NCBI GenBank assembly: GCA_964436305.1
Contig: CAYTCI010000023.1
Span: 1 to 52,228, forward strand
Length of the DNA: 52,228 nt
DNA from: JAKPUX01 sp964436305
GTDB lineage: Bacteria; Zhuqueibacterota; Zhuqueibacteria; Residuimicrobiales; Residuimicrobiaceae
Direction of reading: 5' to 3'
Shown here: positions 16,380 to 24,827 of the stretch, piece by piece
Position numbering within the stretch: position 1 is the stretch's first letter
How the letters are laid out: each line of letters begins with the position of its first letter
The notes under the pieces: model-generated
The model's database searches: none
Told to the model about the DNA's origin: nothing
Seen by the model: the letters and a program-made list of their open reading frames with translations, nothing else
Made by a program: the position numbers and the translations under genes

Positions 16380-18545
16380 TCAACGAATATACTGCAGCTT
16401 GCGGGTGGCGCGGAACTGGTCCGCCTGCATGGTGCAAAAATAAACGCCGGCCGGCATCGCGCTCCCGCTTTCATCCCGGCCATCCCACATCAACCGATAC
16501 TCTCCCGCCTCACGCCTCTCATCCGCCAGCACCCGAACCGCCTGACCCAGAAGGTTATGGATCACGACCCGGACCGATCCGCGCTCTTTCATCGCGAAGG
16601 TGATGACAGTCGAGCTGTTGAACGGGTTGGGATAGTTCTGCTCCAGCCTGAAGGCTCCCGGCGCCGCCGTCAGGGTGACGGAGACCGTGTTGTGCAGGGT
16701 CTCCACTCCGGCATAGTCGACATCCGAGACCTTGTAGTACCAGGTGCCGCCGCCGGCGGGCAGGGCATCGCTGTATTGGTAATAGTGTGTCGACTGGCTG
16801 CTGCCCGCGCCGGGAATGAGGGAGCGGGTGATGCGCTCGAAAGTGCCCGCCGCTGTCGGACTGCGGTAGAGATGGAAGCCCATATTGTCGGTTTCGCTCT
16901 CGGTCTGCCAGGTCAGCTCGACCTGGTTGCCGCTGGCCGCGGCGGCGAAATGGCTCATCTCCACCGGGGTCTCGAAATTGTTGTATCCCAGGTCGATGTT
17001 CCGATGCGATTCGCCCAGGTCGGTGATGGAAAACCATTCAGTCTGCGCGGTGGTCGTGGCGTCCCAGCCCTCCGGCAGGAAAGCGGCATCGGGCCGCACC
17101 TGATAGCTGCCGATGGGCAGGAAGAGAAACTGCCAGGTTCCGTCGGCGCCGCTGGTATCGGAGGCGATCCGGGTCTGGGCCGGGCCGTAGAGATCGATCT
17201 TCATGCCGGCCATGCCGGGTTCACCGGTATCGATGCGGCCGTCGTGATCGAGATCCTGCCAAATCCGCCCGGCAATCGAGCCGGAGACCAGCAGCTGATC
17301 GATATCGATCGCCGGCGCACTCTGGCAGGCCTGATAGAGCAGATCCGCCGCTGAAGCGGTGGCCGTGCCAGCCACCGGACTGGTGGTTTCGCTGCTGAGA
17401 AAGATCGTGAAACTGGCCGAGGTTGCAGCGCCCGGCAGCAGCAGCGGGGTGGTGAAGAGCCAGCGGCTCGACGACGGCGTTGAGCCGGTGCCGGGATCGG
17501 TCACCACCAGGCCGGGGGAGAGCGCCACACTGAGACTGCACAGCTGCGCCGGCGCCGTGCCGCTGTTGCGCAGCGTGGCGGTATAGGTGAGGAGTTCGCC
17601 CTTGCGCACCTGGGTGCGGTTGTTGGTGAGGGTTGCGGTCAGCTGCGGTGTGCCGGGCGCGTCGCCCATCAGCAGCGGCCAGGGCGTATAGAGGGTGAAC
17701 TGGTTGTTGGCATTGGCCGATAGATGGATCGTCCACCATCCGGTGCGCGGAGCCGAAAGGATGTCACCCCCCGGCGGCGGCAGCGCGGCGCTGGTGCTGT
17801 TGTTCCAGATGCCATCGCCGGAGAGGGTGCCGGCGAGGCTGTCGCCGGACGGCGGGATGTACCAGATCGACCGGTTCGAATCCATCCCGAAATTGGCCAG
17901 GCACATCGCGGAGGCATCGGGCGGCACATAGAGATGGAGAGCGGCGACCGCCGTCGTGATGGACTGCAGGGAGCTTTTGGCGATGGCCAGGTTCATCTCG
18001 TCGCCGCTCCTGACCACACCATCGGGATCGCTCTCGACGATCTTGAGGCGGTAGGTGTTCTCATCGTCGCCGGCCGTCGTGACCAGAATGCGGTAGACGC
18101 CGTGACCGTATTGCGCGGCGGTGAACTGGGCGAAGCTGTTCCACAGATTCGAGGTGGCGGCAGCTGGCGCAAAGGTCTGGTCGGCAATCACCGTGGTGCC
18201 ATCGGGTGCGATCAGCCGAAAGCGCGCCGAATCCCAGGTGGTGCCTTTGCGCTCATCGAGTTCACCATTGGTCTGGTAACATTCCGGATCAAAGAGTTCC
18301 AGCCGGATAGCGAACGCGTTGGGCACCCCTTGCGGGACGTAGAGGTTGTAGCAGTGGGCCTGGTTGCCGCCGGCGCTGTTGCTCCACCAGTCGCCGTGGC
18401 TGAGAAGTCCCTGGGGGCCATTGGTCTGCACGACCACCGACGCGGACAACGGCGGCAGAACCAGCTCGCCGGAAAGCGCACTGCCAGCGAAACCGATCAG
18501 GATCAGCCCGATGAAAAGTGGTGAAAGAACGGATAGACGATTCAT
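16380..18545 (-). CDS. Secreted modular T9SS surface protein with SdrD-B-like domain
   Basis: A 721-residue protein with signal peptide (SPLFIGLILIGFAGSALSG). The N-terminal 240 residues resemble pre-peptidase-like beta-sandwich modules. A DUF11/CARDB-like adhesion repeat follows at about residues 300-400 (NRTQVRKGELLTYTATLRNS). Then comes a Cna-B/SdrD-B-like domain at about 428-530 (IAGRIWQDLDHDGRIDTGEP), a fibronectin-like module (VELTWQTESETDNMGFHLYR), and the T9SS type A sorting domain (FRLEQNYPNPFNSSTVITF to the end). ATG 18545 follows AGGAGG. The protein is likely exported by T9SS and anchored at the surface. It shares modules in a different order with the next gene upstream on the same strand, so the two are paralogous adhesin- or matrix-like proteins. 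No catalytic residues were recognised. Confidence 0.85.
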   Translation of the reverse strand: MNRLSVLSPLFIGLILIGFAGSALSGELVLPPLSASVVVQTNGPQGLLSHGDWWSNSAGGNQAHCYNLYVPQGVPNAFAIRLELFDPECYQTNGELDERKGTTWDSARFRLIAPDGTTVIADQTFAPAAATSNLWNSFAQFTAAQYGHGVYRILVTTAGDDENTYRLKIVESDPDGVVRSGDEMNLAIAKSSLQSITTAVAALHLYVPPDASAMCLANFGMDSNRSIWYIPPSGDSLAGTLSGDGIWNNSTSAALPPPGGDILSAPRTGWWTIHLSANANNQFTLYTPWPLLMGDAPGTPQLTATLTNNRTQVRKGELLTYTATLRNSGTAPAQLCSLSVALSPGLVVTDPGTGSTPSSSRWLFTTPLLLPGAATSASFTIFLSSETTSPVAGTATASAADLLYQACQSAPAIDIDQLLVSGSIAGRIWQDLDHDGRIDTGEPGMAGMKIDLYGPAQTRIASDTSGADGTWQFLFLPIGSYQVRPDAAFLPEGWDATTTAQTEWFSITDLGESHRNIDLGYNNFETPVEMSHFAAAASGNQVELTWQTESETDNMGFHLYRSPTAAGTFERITRSLIPGAGSSQSTHYYQYSDALPAGGGTWYYKVSDVDYAGVETLHNTVSVTLTAAPGAFRLEQNYPNPFNSSTVITFAMKERGSVRVVIHNLLGQAVRVLADERREAGEYRLMWDGRDESGSAMPAGVYFCTMQADQFRATRKLQYIR

Positions 18546-18560
18546 TTTTACCTCCTGATT

Positions 18561-18631
18561 CGCCGGAGGGTTGAAATCCGGCGGGCCGCTGCATCGTGGA
18601 GGTCAAGGGCGAAGGTGTCTGAGGATGCAGC
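18561..18631 (-). other. Leader region with two inverted repeats upstream of T9SS gene
   Basis: CGCCGGA (18561-18567) pairs with TCCGGCG (18577-18583) just before the ribosome-binding site of the 721-residue gene. GCTGCATC (18588-18595) pairs with GATGCAGC (18624-18631) further upstream. The stretch between the upstream terminator and the start codon may therefore form a structured 5' leader. Confidence 0.4.
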
Positions 18632-18651
18632 CGCATGGTACGTTGCATTGC

Positions 18652-18686
18652 CAAAAAAACCGACCGCTGCCATCCGGGCAGCGGTC
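18652..18686 (-). terminator. Rho-independent terminator of the 484-residue T9SS gene
   Basis: On the minus strand GACCGCTGCC and GGCAGCGGTC form a ten-pair stem (18662-18686) with a short CGGAT-type loop. GG and then seven T follow (18653-18659). It lies ten bases past the stop codon of the gene ending at 18696. Confidence 0.9.
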
Positions 18687-18695
18687 CGGGTGGGG

Positions 18696-20147
18696 TTATT
18701 TGACCAGGTTCATCATACGTTTTTCACTCTGATCGCCGGTCCGCAGGAGATAGATATAGAGCCCGCTCGCCACCGGCAGATTGAAGCCATCCGTCCCGTC
18801 CCAGCGCACCTCATGCTCACCGGCCGACCACTCCTGATCGCAGAGCGATTTGACGAGCTGACCGAGCCGGTTAAAGACAGTCAACTCGGCTCTTCCGGCC
18901 TCGAGCATCCTGAAGCGGATACGGGTCTCGTTGTTGAAGGGATTGGGATAGTTTTGCGACAGCTCAAAGCCGGCGGGCTGGGCGGCACTGACGGTGATCG
19001 GACCGTGCCAGGCCACCTGACCGCTGTAGTCGATATCCTGCAGCTTGTAGAAATAGGTGCCGCCAAGGGTGACGCCGGTGTCGATAAATTCATAGCGGTG
19101 CTCGGAGGAGGTCGTTCCCGCCCCCTCGATCAGCACGGGCGTGACTCTGACGTAAGAGCCCTGCTCGGAATTGGCGCGCCAAACCTGAAACCCAAAGTTC
19201 TCGGTCTCCGAGGCGGTGATCCAGTGGAGCAGGACCCCGCGGCCGTCGAAGCGGGCGAGGAATTCGGTCAACTCGACCGGAACGCTGTTGTGGAAAAAAT
19301 AGGTATGGCAATTGTTCTCGGGATCGGGGTCCTCGGTCGTGGTCGCGAGACAGATCTCACCGGTGGCGTCGCCCTCGTGGGTGACCCTCACCTGCAGGGT
19401 GATCCGGTACTCCGCGCCTGAGACCAGCGAGGGCAGCTGCCAGCGCAAGGGATTGGCGCTGGTGTTTTCCGGCGCCGGATTCGCCGTCTGCAATTCCAGT
19501 GCGGGATCCATCTCCATCGTCAGGACCGGCGAGATCGAGGGATCCGGACCGTTGTTGGTCACGGCGATGGTGAATTCGATGTACTCCCCGATCTGGGCCG
19601 AATCGGCGCTGGTGGCGACGTTCAAAAACAGGTTGGCTGCGGGCTGTACCTCAGGCACCAGCGGCGTGGCCATGTAGCCGGCATTCCAACCCACCGCGTT
19701 GGCCTGAGCCATCAAGGAAAAGAGGGGCGTCCGCCCGCTGCTGGTATCGGCATCCGAGTCGACGAGATCATCCAGACCCCGGTTCGGCGGACTGAAGTAC
19801 ATGGTCGTCACCTTTTCGAAACGGAGGTAGAACTCGCCCGGCAGCAAATCACTCGATACCAGGATGAGAAACGAGCCGTTACTCTGCGTGCGCAGGGCGG
19901 TCAGGGACTCGTAGCGGTCACCCGCGAGACGGCGGAACAGCTCGACCTGCACCCCCGAAAAACCGCGTTCTCCCGCCCCCTGGATACCGTCCTTGTTCAG
20001 ATCCATCCAGGCATAGCCGCTGATGGAGGCCTGCCCAAAACTCCTGCCACTGAAGAGGATCAAAAAGAGGATGATCAGCAGGCAGAACCACCACAACCGG
20101 ACCACCTCGGTGTTCCAGCTGTGCGATTCATCTTTGCTTGAATGCAT
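18696..20147 (-). CDS. Secreted modular T9SS surface protein with SdrD-B-like domain
   Basis: About 483 residues. ATG 20147 is preferred to the upstream in-frame ATGs because GAGGAGA lies about 12 bases before it. A signal-anchor-like hydrophobic stretch (WWFCLLIILFLILFSGRSFG) is followed directly by a Cna-B/SdrD-B-like module (ISGYAWMDLNKDGIQGAGER). Next come a DUF11-like module (GEYIEFTIAVTNNGPDPSI), a fibronectin-like module (VLLHWITASETENFGFQVWR) and the T9SS type A sorting domain (FELSQNYPNPFNNETRIRF to the end). The domain order differs from the neighbouring 721-residue protein, in which the SdrD-B module follows the DUF11 module. The protein is presumably a surface-exposed structural or adhesive protein. 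It is transcribed away from the ECF sigma gene at 20460. Confidence 0.85.
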   Translation of the reverse strand: MHSSKDESHSWNTEVVRLWWFCLLIILFLILFSGRSFGQASISGYAWMDLNKDGIQGAGERGFSGVQVELFRRLAGDRYESLTALRTQSNGSFLILVSSDLLPGEFYLRFEKVTTMYFSPPNRGLDDLVDSDADTSSGRTPLFSLMAQANAVGWNAGYMATPLVPEVQPAANLFLNVATSADSAQIGEYIEFTIAVTNNGPDPSISPVLTMEMDPALELQTANPAPENTSANPLRWQLPSLVSGAEYRITLQVRVTHEGDATGEICLATTTEDPDPENNCHTYFFHNSVPVELTEFLARFDGRGVLLHWITASETENFGFQVWRANSEQGSYVRVTPVLIEGAGTTSSEHRYEFIDTGVTLGGTYFYKLQDIDYSGQVAWHGPITVSAAQPAGFELSQNYPNPFNNETRIRFRMLEAGRAELTVFNRLGQLVKSLCDQEWSAGEHEVRWDGTDGFNLPVASGLYIYLLRTGDQSEKRMMNLVK

Positions 20148-20273
20148 TTTCACTATTGTTCTCCTCAACATGGTTGTGTCCCATTCATGCCCCATTGAAT
20201 ATCCCTGTCATGGAGAGGCGGCGCCACAAAAACCGATCGCGAACGGGGATGCAGGATATTCCAACTTGCTGTT

Positions 20274-20292
20274 ATTAAATAATATATTTAAT
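20274..20292. promoter_or_regulatory. 19-bp AT-rich palindrome in divergent intergenic region
   Basis: ATTAAAT (20274-20280), AATAT centre and ATTTAAT (20286-20292) form a perfect inverted repeat in an otherwise GC-rich region. It lies between the divergently oriented T9SS gene and the ECF sigma gene. It may be an operator or an AT-rich promoter element serving either side. Confidence 0.45.
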
Positions 20293-20367
20293 GAACACTG
20301 TTGCCGGTATGGCGTCCATTCATAGCCTCTCTGTCAAATTGCGTGCCAATCTCTCACCATATTTATG

Positions 20368-20396
20368 TTGTTTTTTTTCGAGGTAAAGTGTATATA
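20368..20396 (+). promoter_or_regulatory. Candidate promoter of the ECF sigma operon
   Basis: TTGTTT (20368-20373), a 17-base spacer and TATATA (20391-20396) lie 64 bases before the sigma factor ATG. The -35 hexamer matches that of the promoter at 22284. Confidence 0.5.
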
Positions 20397-20459
20397 TCGG
20401 GAGCAAGTATCAGACACCGGCGGTGTTCAATAAAGTGGATATCAGCCGGAAAAAATGCC

Positions 20460-21068
20460 ATGAGCGACCCGACATCCCCGCACCGCATAGGATGGTTTGT
20501 GCACACCGACCAGGAACTGATCGACGCTTTCAAGCAGGGCGATCAACGCGCCTTCGATACGCTGGTGCAACGTCACGAGCAGCGCATTCGCTCGCTTTGC
20601 GCCTGCTATCTCTCCGATCCCCAGGACATCCAGGATGCCGCCCAGGAGACCTTCATTCGCGCCTTCCATGCACTGCCCGCGTTTCGCCCTGAGGCGCAGT
20701 TCTCGACCTGGCTCATCCGGATAGCCATCAACCAGAGTCTCAACCTGCTCCGCGGCCGCCGGCGCCGGCAATGGCTCAAACCCTTCTCCCGGCTTTTCGA
20801 CAAGGAGGAACAGCTCGCCAACGGCCAGCCCACCGCCTTCACCCCGCTGCAGGAGCTGGAACAGGCGGAACGGAGCCGAATGGTTCGCCTAGCGCTCGAC
20901 GCCCTCCCCGAGGAACAGCGAACCGCGGTGATCCTGCACCGCTTCGAGGGCATGAAGTATCAGGAGATTGCTCAAGCCACCGGCAGCAGTGTTGCGGCCG
21001 TCGAGGCACGGCTGCATCGCGCCAAGCTCAAACTGGCTGTTCTGTTGCAGCCCTATATCGAGGACTGA
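20460..21068 (+). CDS. ECF-type RNA polymerase sigma factor (sigma-70 family)
   Basis: A 202-residue protein starting at ATG 20460; an open stretch upstream to 20301 lacks sigma homology. Region 2 spans about residues 15-85 (ELIDAFKQGDQRAFDTLVQR, SDPQDIQDAAQETFIRAF, FSTWLIRIAINQSLNLLRGR). Region 4 spans about 140-195 (ALPEEQRTAVILHRFEGMKY followed by QEIAQATGSSVAAVEARLHR). There is no region 1 or 3, as in group 4 (RpoE-like) sigma factors. The next gene encodes a zinc-binding anti-sigma factor, and the third a periplasmic Spy-like protein. Together they form a likely envelope-stress or metal-stress signalling operon. The ribosome-binding site is weak (GCCGGA). Confidence 0.9.
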   Translation: MSDPTSPHRIGWFVHTDQELIDAFKQGDQRAFDTLVQRHEQRIRSLCACYLSDPQDIQDAAQETFIRAFHALPAFRPEAQFSTWLIRIAINQSLNLLRGRRRRQWLKPFSRLFDKEEQLANGQPTAFTPLQELEQAERSRMVRLALDALPEEQRTAVILHRFEGMKYQEIAQATGSSVAAVEARLHRAKLKLAVLLQPYIED

Positions 21069-21151
21069 AAGCGGAGCGCCCCGTTCCCGCAGTAAAAGGG
21101 GCCTGTAGAGGAGACCGATTGCAAGAAATGATACAAGGTGGTGTTTAAAGG

Positions 21152-21616
21152 ATGAAAACCCAGATGAATTGCCGAGACTGTAAACAACATCTCTCTGCCT
21201 GCCTGGATGGTGAGCTGGAGCTGAGGCTGCACCGCCAGGTGGTGGAGCACGTGGCAGCCTGCCCGGAGTGCCGGCAGTACCAGGCACGCCTTGAGCGGGC
21301 CTATGCCCTGCTGCAGCCAGGCGAAGCGCTGCCGCCGGATCCCCTGATGGCGGTCCGCGTGCGAGACGCCTTGCGCCGTTCGCTCGACGCCGGGGCGCAG
21401 CGGTTCAGGATCACCTTTCGGCTGCTGATTCCGGTGTCGGTGGCTGCCGGGATACTACTCGGCGTTCTGCTGGGGCAGAACCTCTCCACGCGCTGGTCGG
21501 CTACGACGCCGGTGAACCAGGAAACGCTTGAGGCGGCTTTGATCCCACAGGCGCCCGGTGCGCCGCTAACCAGCAATTACCTGGACCTTTCCTGGCCCGA
21601 AGGAGGAAAGCAATGA
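21152..21616 (+). CDS. Zinc-finger anti-sigma factor (ZAS domain, membrane-anchored)
   Basis: A 154-residue protein. The N-terminal zf-HC2 anti-sigma domain has Cys7 and Cys10, then His33-x3-Cys37-x2-Cys40 (HVAACPEC), the zinc ligands of ZAS proteins. One transmembrane segment at about residues 92-112 (LLIPVSVAAGILLGVLLG) puts the C-terminal 40 residues in the periplasm. The gene directly follows the ECF sigma gene, so it very likely holds that sigma factor inactive at the membrane until a signal is received. Its stop codon overlaps the start of the next gene (ATGA), implying translational coupling. Redox- or proteolysis-based release is known in the family, but the trigger here is not visible. 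Confidence 0.88.
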   Translation: MKTQMNCRDCKQHLSACLDGELELRLHRQVVEHVAACPECRQYQARLERAYALLQPGEALPPDPLMAVRVRDALRRSLDAGAQRFRITFRLLIPVSVAAGILLGVLLGQNLSTRWSATTPVNQETLEAALIPQAPGAPLTSNYLDLSWPEGGKQ

Positions 21617-22188
21617 ACAAATGGCTGGTCGTGCTGCTGATCTTCTCGCTCGCAGTCAATCTGGCGGCGGTCGGGACCCTGCTCTATCTCACCCGGCATG
21701 CCGGGCCGCCGGAGATGCGGCCCGGAGGCCCGATGGAGTGGCCTGCTGACGCTCGTGGCAACCACCCGCGTCCGGGCGGCCAGGGGCTGGGCATCCCGGG
21801 TGCGATGAAACCGGAGGTGGAAAAGTTGCGGCAGGAATTCATGGCCGGCTTGCAGCCGCTCAGTGAGTCGCTGCGGCAATCGCGCCAGCGCCTGGTCCGG
21901 CTCATGGACAAACAGCCCGCAGCCACCGACTCGATCGCCATTGTCCTGCAGAAGATCAACCAGCTGCAGGGCGAGATGGAGAAACGGACGGTCGACCATT
22001 TGCTCACCATCCGGCCCTATCTGGAAGAGAAACAGTGGCAAAACCTGACGCGCATCCTGCAGGAACGAATGCGGGAGTTCCGGCCGATGCGTCCGGACGG
22101 CCCGAACTCTCCGCCGGCACCAGAGGGTGGCCCGCCTCTGCCCGGCCCTGAAAAGGAGCCCGGGCCGGGGCCGGAGGTGCAGCCCTGA
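21613..22188 (+). CDS. Periplasmic Spy/CpxP-like (heavy-metal sensor domain) protein
   Basis: A 191-residue protein whose ATG overlaps the anti-sigma stop (ATGA). An N-terminal membrane segment (WLVVLLIFSLAVNLAAVGTL) precedes a Pro/Gly-rich stretch. A helical hairpin domain follows at about residues 60-155, with MKPEVEKLRQEFMAGLQPLS and LRQSRQRLVRLM, and RPYLEEKQWQNLTRILQERM, typical of the periplasmic heavy-metal-sensor (ZraP/CnrX/Spy/CpxP) superfamily. The C-terminus is a Pro/Glu-rich disordered tail. CnrX-like members sense metals for an ECF sigma/anti-sigma pair, and Spy-like members act as chaperones. The gene order sigma - anti-sigma - this protein supports a co-sensor or chaperone role. 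A strong terminator follows. Confidence 0.8.
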   Translation: MNKWLVVLLIFSLAVNLAAVGTLLYLTRHAGPPEMRPGGPMEWPADARGNHPRPGGQGLGIPGAMKPEVEKLRQEFMAGLQPLSESLRQSRQRLVRLMDKQPAATDSIAIVLQKINQLQGEMEKRTVDHLLTIRPYLEEKQWQNLTRILQERMREFRPMRPDGPNSPPAPEGGPPLPGPEKEPGPGPEVQP

Positions 22189-22232
22189 CCGACCAGGGGG
22201 TGCTGCGCTCAACGCTATACAGCAAAGAGATT

Positions 22233-22262
22233 AGCCGCTGCCGGATGGCTGCGGCTTTTTTT
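22233..22262 (+). terminator. Rho-independent terminator after the sigma operon
   Basis: AGCCGCTGCC and GGCTGCGGCT (22233-22255) form a stem with one T-T mismatch and a GGAT loop, followed by seven T. It ends the ECF sigma operon. Confidence 0.9.
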
Positions 22263-22283
22263 ATCTATCCCGCAAGGTAATCC

Positions 22284-22312
22284 TTGTTTTTTTAGCCGGA
22301 GTTTGATATAAT
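22284..22312 (+). promoter_or_regulatory. Sigma-70 promoter of the YncE/phosphoesterase gene
   Basis: TTGTTT (22284-22289), a 17-base spacer and a perfect TATAAT (22307-22312) lie 73 bases before the ATG. Downstream, GGTTCT (22313-22318) can pair with AGAACC (22362-22367). Inside that, AAGCCGC (22326-22332) can pair with GCGGCTT (22347-22353), so the leader may be structured. Confidence 0.65.
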
Positions 22313-22385
22313 GGTTCTTCTGGTCAAGCCGCTGCGATTGGCATAGGCGGCTTGCGTTATTAGAACCCTTACAAGGATCATCCTC

Positions 22386-24827
22386 ATGAAAAAAATCCCC
22401 TGGTTGTACGCCCTGGTCGCCGCTGCGCTGGTGCCGTGGATGGTGTGCACCGGTCTGCTGGCGCAAAGCCTGCCTGCGATCGAAGCGAGCCGTATCACCC
22501 TGCCCAATGGCTGGAAACTGACGCCGGTCGGCCGGATGGTACCCCTGGGCGATCTGCCGCTGAACCTCGTCTTGTCGCCCTCGAAAAAGCTGCTGGCCAT
22601 CACCAACAATGGCCAGAGCGATCAATCGATCCAGCTCTTCGACCGGAGCAAGAACCTCATGACCGATTCGGTTGCTATCGCCAAGGCGTGGGTCGGCCTG
22701 GCTTTTTCGGCCGACGAGAAGTATCTCTACGCCTCAGGGGGCAACGACAACTGGATCGTCAAATACACTATCCTCAAGGGCAAATTGAACGCCGTCGATA
22801 CCCTGATCATCGGCAAACCCTGGCCCGAACTCATCTCGGTAGCCGGCATCGCCCTCGACGACCCTCGCCATCTCCTCTATGCCGTGACCCGGGAGAACAA
22901 CTCACTCTATACCCTGGACACCTCGACCGGCCAGGTCGTGGCCCGTTATCCCCTGGGCGGCGAGGCTTATTCCTGCCTGCTCGCCCCGGACGGTGGTATG
23001 CTCTATATTTCCTGCTGGGGCGCCAACAGGGTAGTTCTCTTCGATACCCGGCGCCAGCAGCTGGCCGGCTCGATCCCGGTGGGAGATAATCCCAACGCGC
23101 TCTGCCTCAGCAAAAAGGGCGAGTGGCTCTACGTGGCCAATGCCAACGACAACAGCGTCTCGGTCATTGATACCCGCGCCCTCAAGGTGGTCGAAACCCT
23201 CAACACCGCCCTGTTCCCGAACGCCCCCAGCGGCTCCACAGCCAATGGCCTCGCCCTCAGCGAGGATGGCAAGACCCTGTATGTCGCTAACGCCGATAAC
23301 AACTGCCTGGCCGTCTTTGACGTCGAGGAGCCCGGTACCAGTGTCAGCCGCGGTTTCATTCCAACGGGCTGGTATCCCACCGGTGTGCGCGTGGCCGATC
23401 ACCGGCTCTATATTGCCAACGGCAAGGGGCTGGCCTCCATGGCCAATCCCTTCGGCCCCAATCCGGCTGCAAGAGCAGGGGAGGCCAAATACCAGCAGGG
23501 CAGCCGGCAGAAGGAACAGTACATCGGCGGGCTTTTTCGCGGCGTGCTGGCCATCCTTGATGAGCCCGATGCCGCCCAACTCGGCCTCTACTCGCGCGCG
23601 GTCTATGCCAATACCCCCTACACCAAGGCCAGCGAAGCCCTGAGCGAAGGCGAGGCGGGCAATCCGATCCCGATGCGCATCGGCGATCCCTCGCCGATCC
23701 GCCATGTCTTTTATATCATCAAGGAGAACCGCACCTACGACCAGGTTCTGGGCGACCTGCCGCAAGGCAACGGCGATACCACCCTGGTGCTCTTCGGTGA
23801 CAGGATATCGCCCAACCATCATGCCCTCGCACGTGAGTTTGTCCTCCTCGACAATTTTTACGTCAATGGCGAGGTCAGCGCCGACGGTCACAACTGGAGC
23901 CTCGGCGCCTACGCCACCGACTATCTCGAAAAAACCTGGCCGAGCAGTTACGGCGGCCGCGGCGGATTCTATACGGCTGAGGGGAACCGCGAGATCGCCA
24001 ACCCCCGCGATGGCTTTCTCTGGGATTTCTGCAAGCGCTATGGCGTCAGCTATCGCACCTACGGCGAGTTTGCGGATGATTACAAGCCCAACATCCCGGT
24101 GCTCAAAGACCACTACTGCCGCTACTTCACCAGCTGGGACCAGTCGGTGCGCGATACCACCCGCTTTTACCAGTGGAAACGGGATTTCGACAGTCTCTAT
24201 GCCGCCGGCGCCGTGCCCCAGCTGAACACCCTGCGCTTCATCAACGACCATACCGAGGGGCTGGCGGTCGGTCGGCCGACGCCTTTCGCCCACATGGCCG
24301 ACAACGATCTGGCCATCGGCCTTTTCGTGGCGTATCTCAGCCACCACCCGATCTGGAACCAGACCGCCATCTTCATCGTCGAGGATGACGCCCAGAATGG
24401 CCCCGACCACGTCGACGCCCACCGCTCGGTGGCGCTGCTGGCGGGCGGCCTGGTCAAGAGCGGCCTGGTCGATCATACAGCCTATTCGACGGCCTCGATG
24501 CTCCGCACCATCGAGCTGATCCTCGGACTGCCGCCGATGAGCCAGTACGATGCGGCGGCAACGCCGATGTGGCGCTGCTTCGCCCAAACCGCCGGCCACG
24601 CGCCCTATACCGCACGGCCGATCGCGGTCGATCTCAATGACCGCAACCTCAAGGTGAGCAAATGGTCGGAGCTGAGTGAAAAGTTCGACTGGTCGAAAGA
24701 GGACCGCTGTCCGGATGGCTTGTTCAATGAGGTGATCTGGCGCGCGGTGAAGGGCCTCGACAGCCCCTGCCCGCCGCCCGTACATGCGGCCTTTTTTCTC
24801 CCGACCGGGGAGGAGGAGGAGGAGTAA
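22386..24827 (+). CDS. YncE-like beta-propeller fused to alkaline phosphatase-like phosphoesterase
   Basis: An 813-residue exported protein (signal peptide ending LLAQ). The N-terminal half, residues about 50-350, is a YVTN/YncE-type seven-bladed propeller with repeated LYVANANDNSVSVIDT- and LYVANADNNCLAVFDV-type blades. The C-terminal half, about 430-780, is an alkaline-phosphatase-superfamily phosphoesterase: HVFYIIKENRTYDQVLGD near its start, then VNGEVSADGHNWS, NDHTEG, IFIVEDDAQNGPDHVDAHRS. This is the known architecture of bifunctional YncE / alkaline phosphatase family proteins, close to the phospholipase C-like phosphoesterase family. It probably acts in the periplasm or at the surface on an unknown phosphoester. 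The gene has its own promoter and terminator and is thus monocistronic. The C-terminus is a run of five Glu. Confidence 0.88.
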   Translation: MKKIPWLYALVAAALVPWMVCTGLLAQSLPAIEASRITLPNGWKLTPVGRMVPLGDLPLNLVLSPSKKLLAITNNGQSDQSIQLFDRSKNLMTDSVAIAKAWVGLAFSADEKYLYASGGNDNWIVKYTILKGKLNAVDTLIIGKPWPELISVAGIALDDPRHLLYAVTRENNSLYTLDTSTGQVVARYPLGGEAYSCLLAPDGGMLYISCWGANRVVLFDTRRQQLAGSIPVGDNPNALCLSKKGEWLYVANANDNSVSVIDTRALKVVETLNTALFPNAPSGSTANGLALSEDGKTLYVANADNNCLAVFDVEEPGTSVSRGFIPTGWYPTGVRVADHRLYIANGKGLASMANPFGPNPAARAGEAKYQQGSRQKEQYIGGLFRGVLAILDEPDAAQLGLYSRAVYANTPYTKASEALSEGEAGNPIPMRIGDPSPIRHVFYIIKENRTYDQVLGDLPQGNGDTTLVLFGDRISPNHHALAREFVLLDNFYVNGEVSADGHNWSLGAYATDYLEKTWPSSYGGRGGFYTAEGNREIANPRDGFLWDFCKRYGVSYRTYGEFADDYKPNIPVLKDHYCRYFTSWDQSVRDTTRFYQWKRDFDSLYAAGAVPQLNTLRFINDHTEGLAVGRPTPFAHMADNDLAIGLFVAYLSHHPIWNQTAIFIVEDDAQNGPDHVDAHRSVALLAGGLVKSGLVDHTAYSTASMLRTIELILGLPPMSQYDAAATPMWRCFAQTAGHAPYTARPIAVDLNDRNLKVSKWSELSEKFDWSKEDRCPDGLFNEVIWRAVKGLDSPCPPPVHAAFFLPTGEEEEE

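Noticed and set aside
17870..17890. GGTTCGAATCC-like tRNA T-arm
   Set aside because: Lies inside the T9SS gene and no acceptor or anticodon arm can be folded around it.
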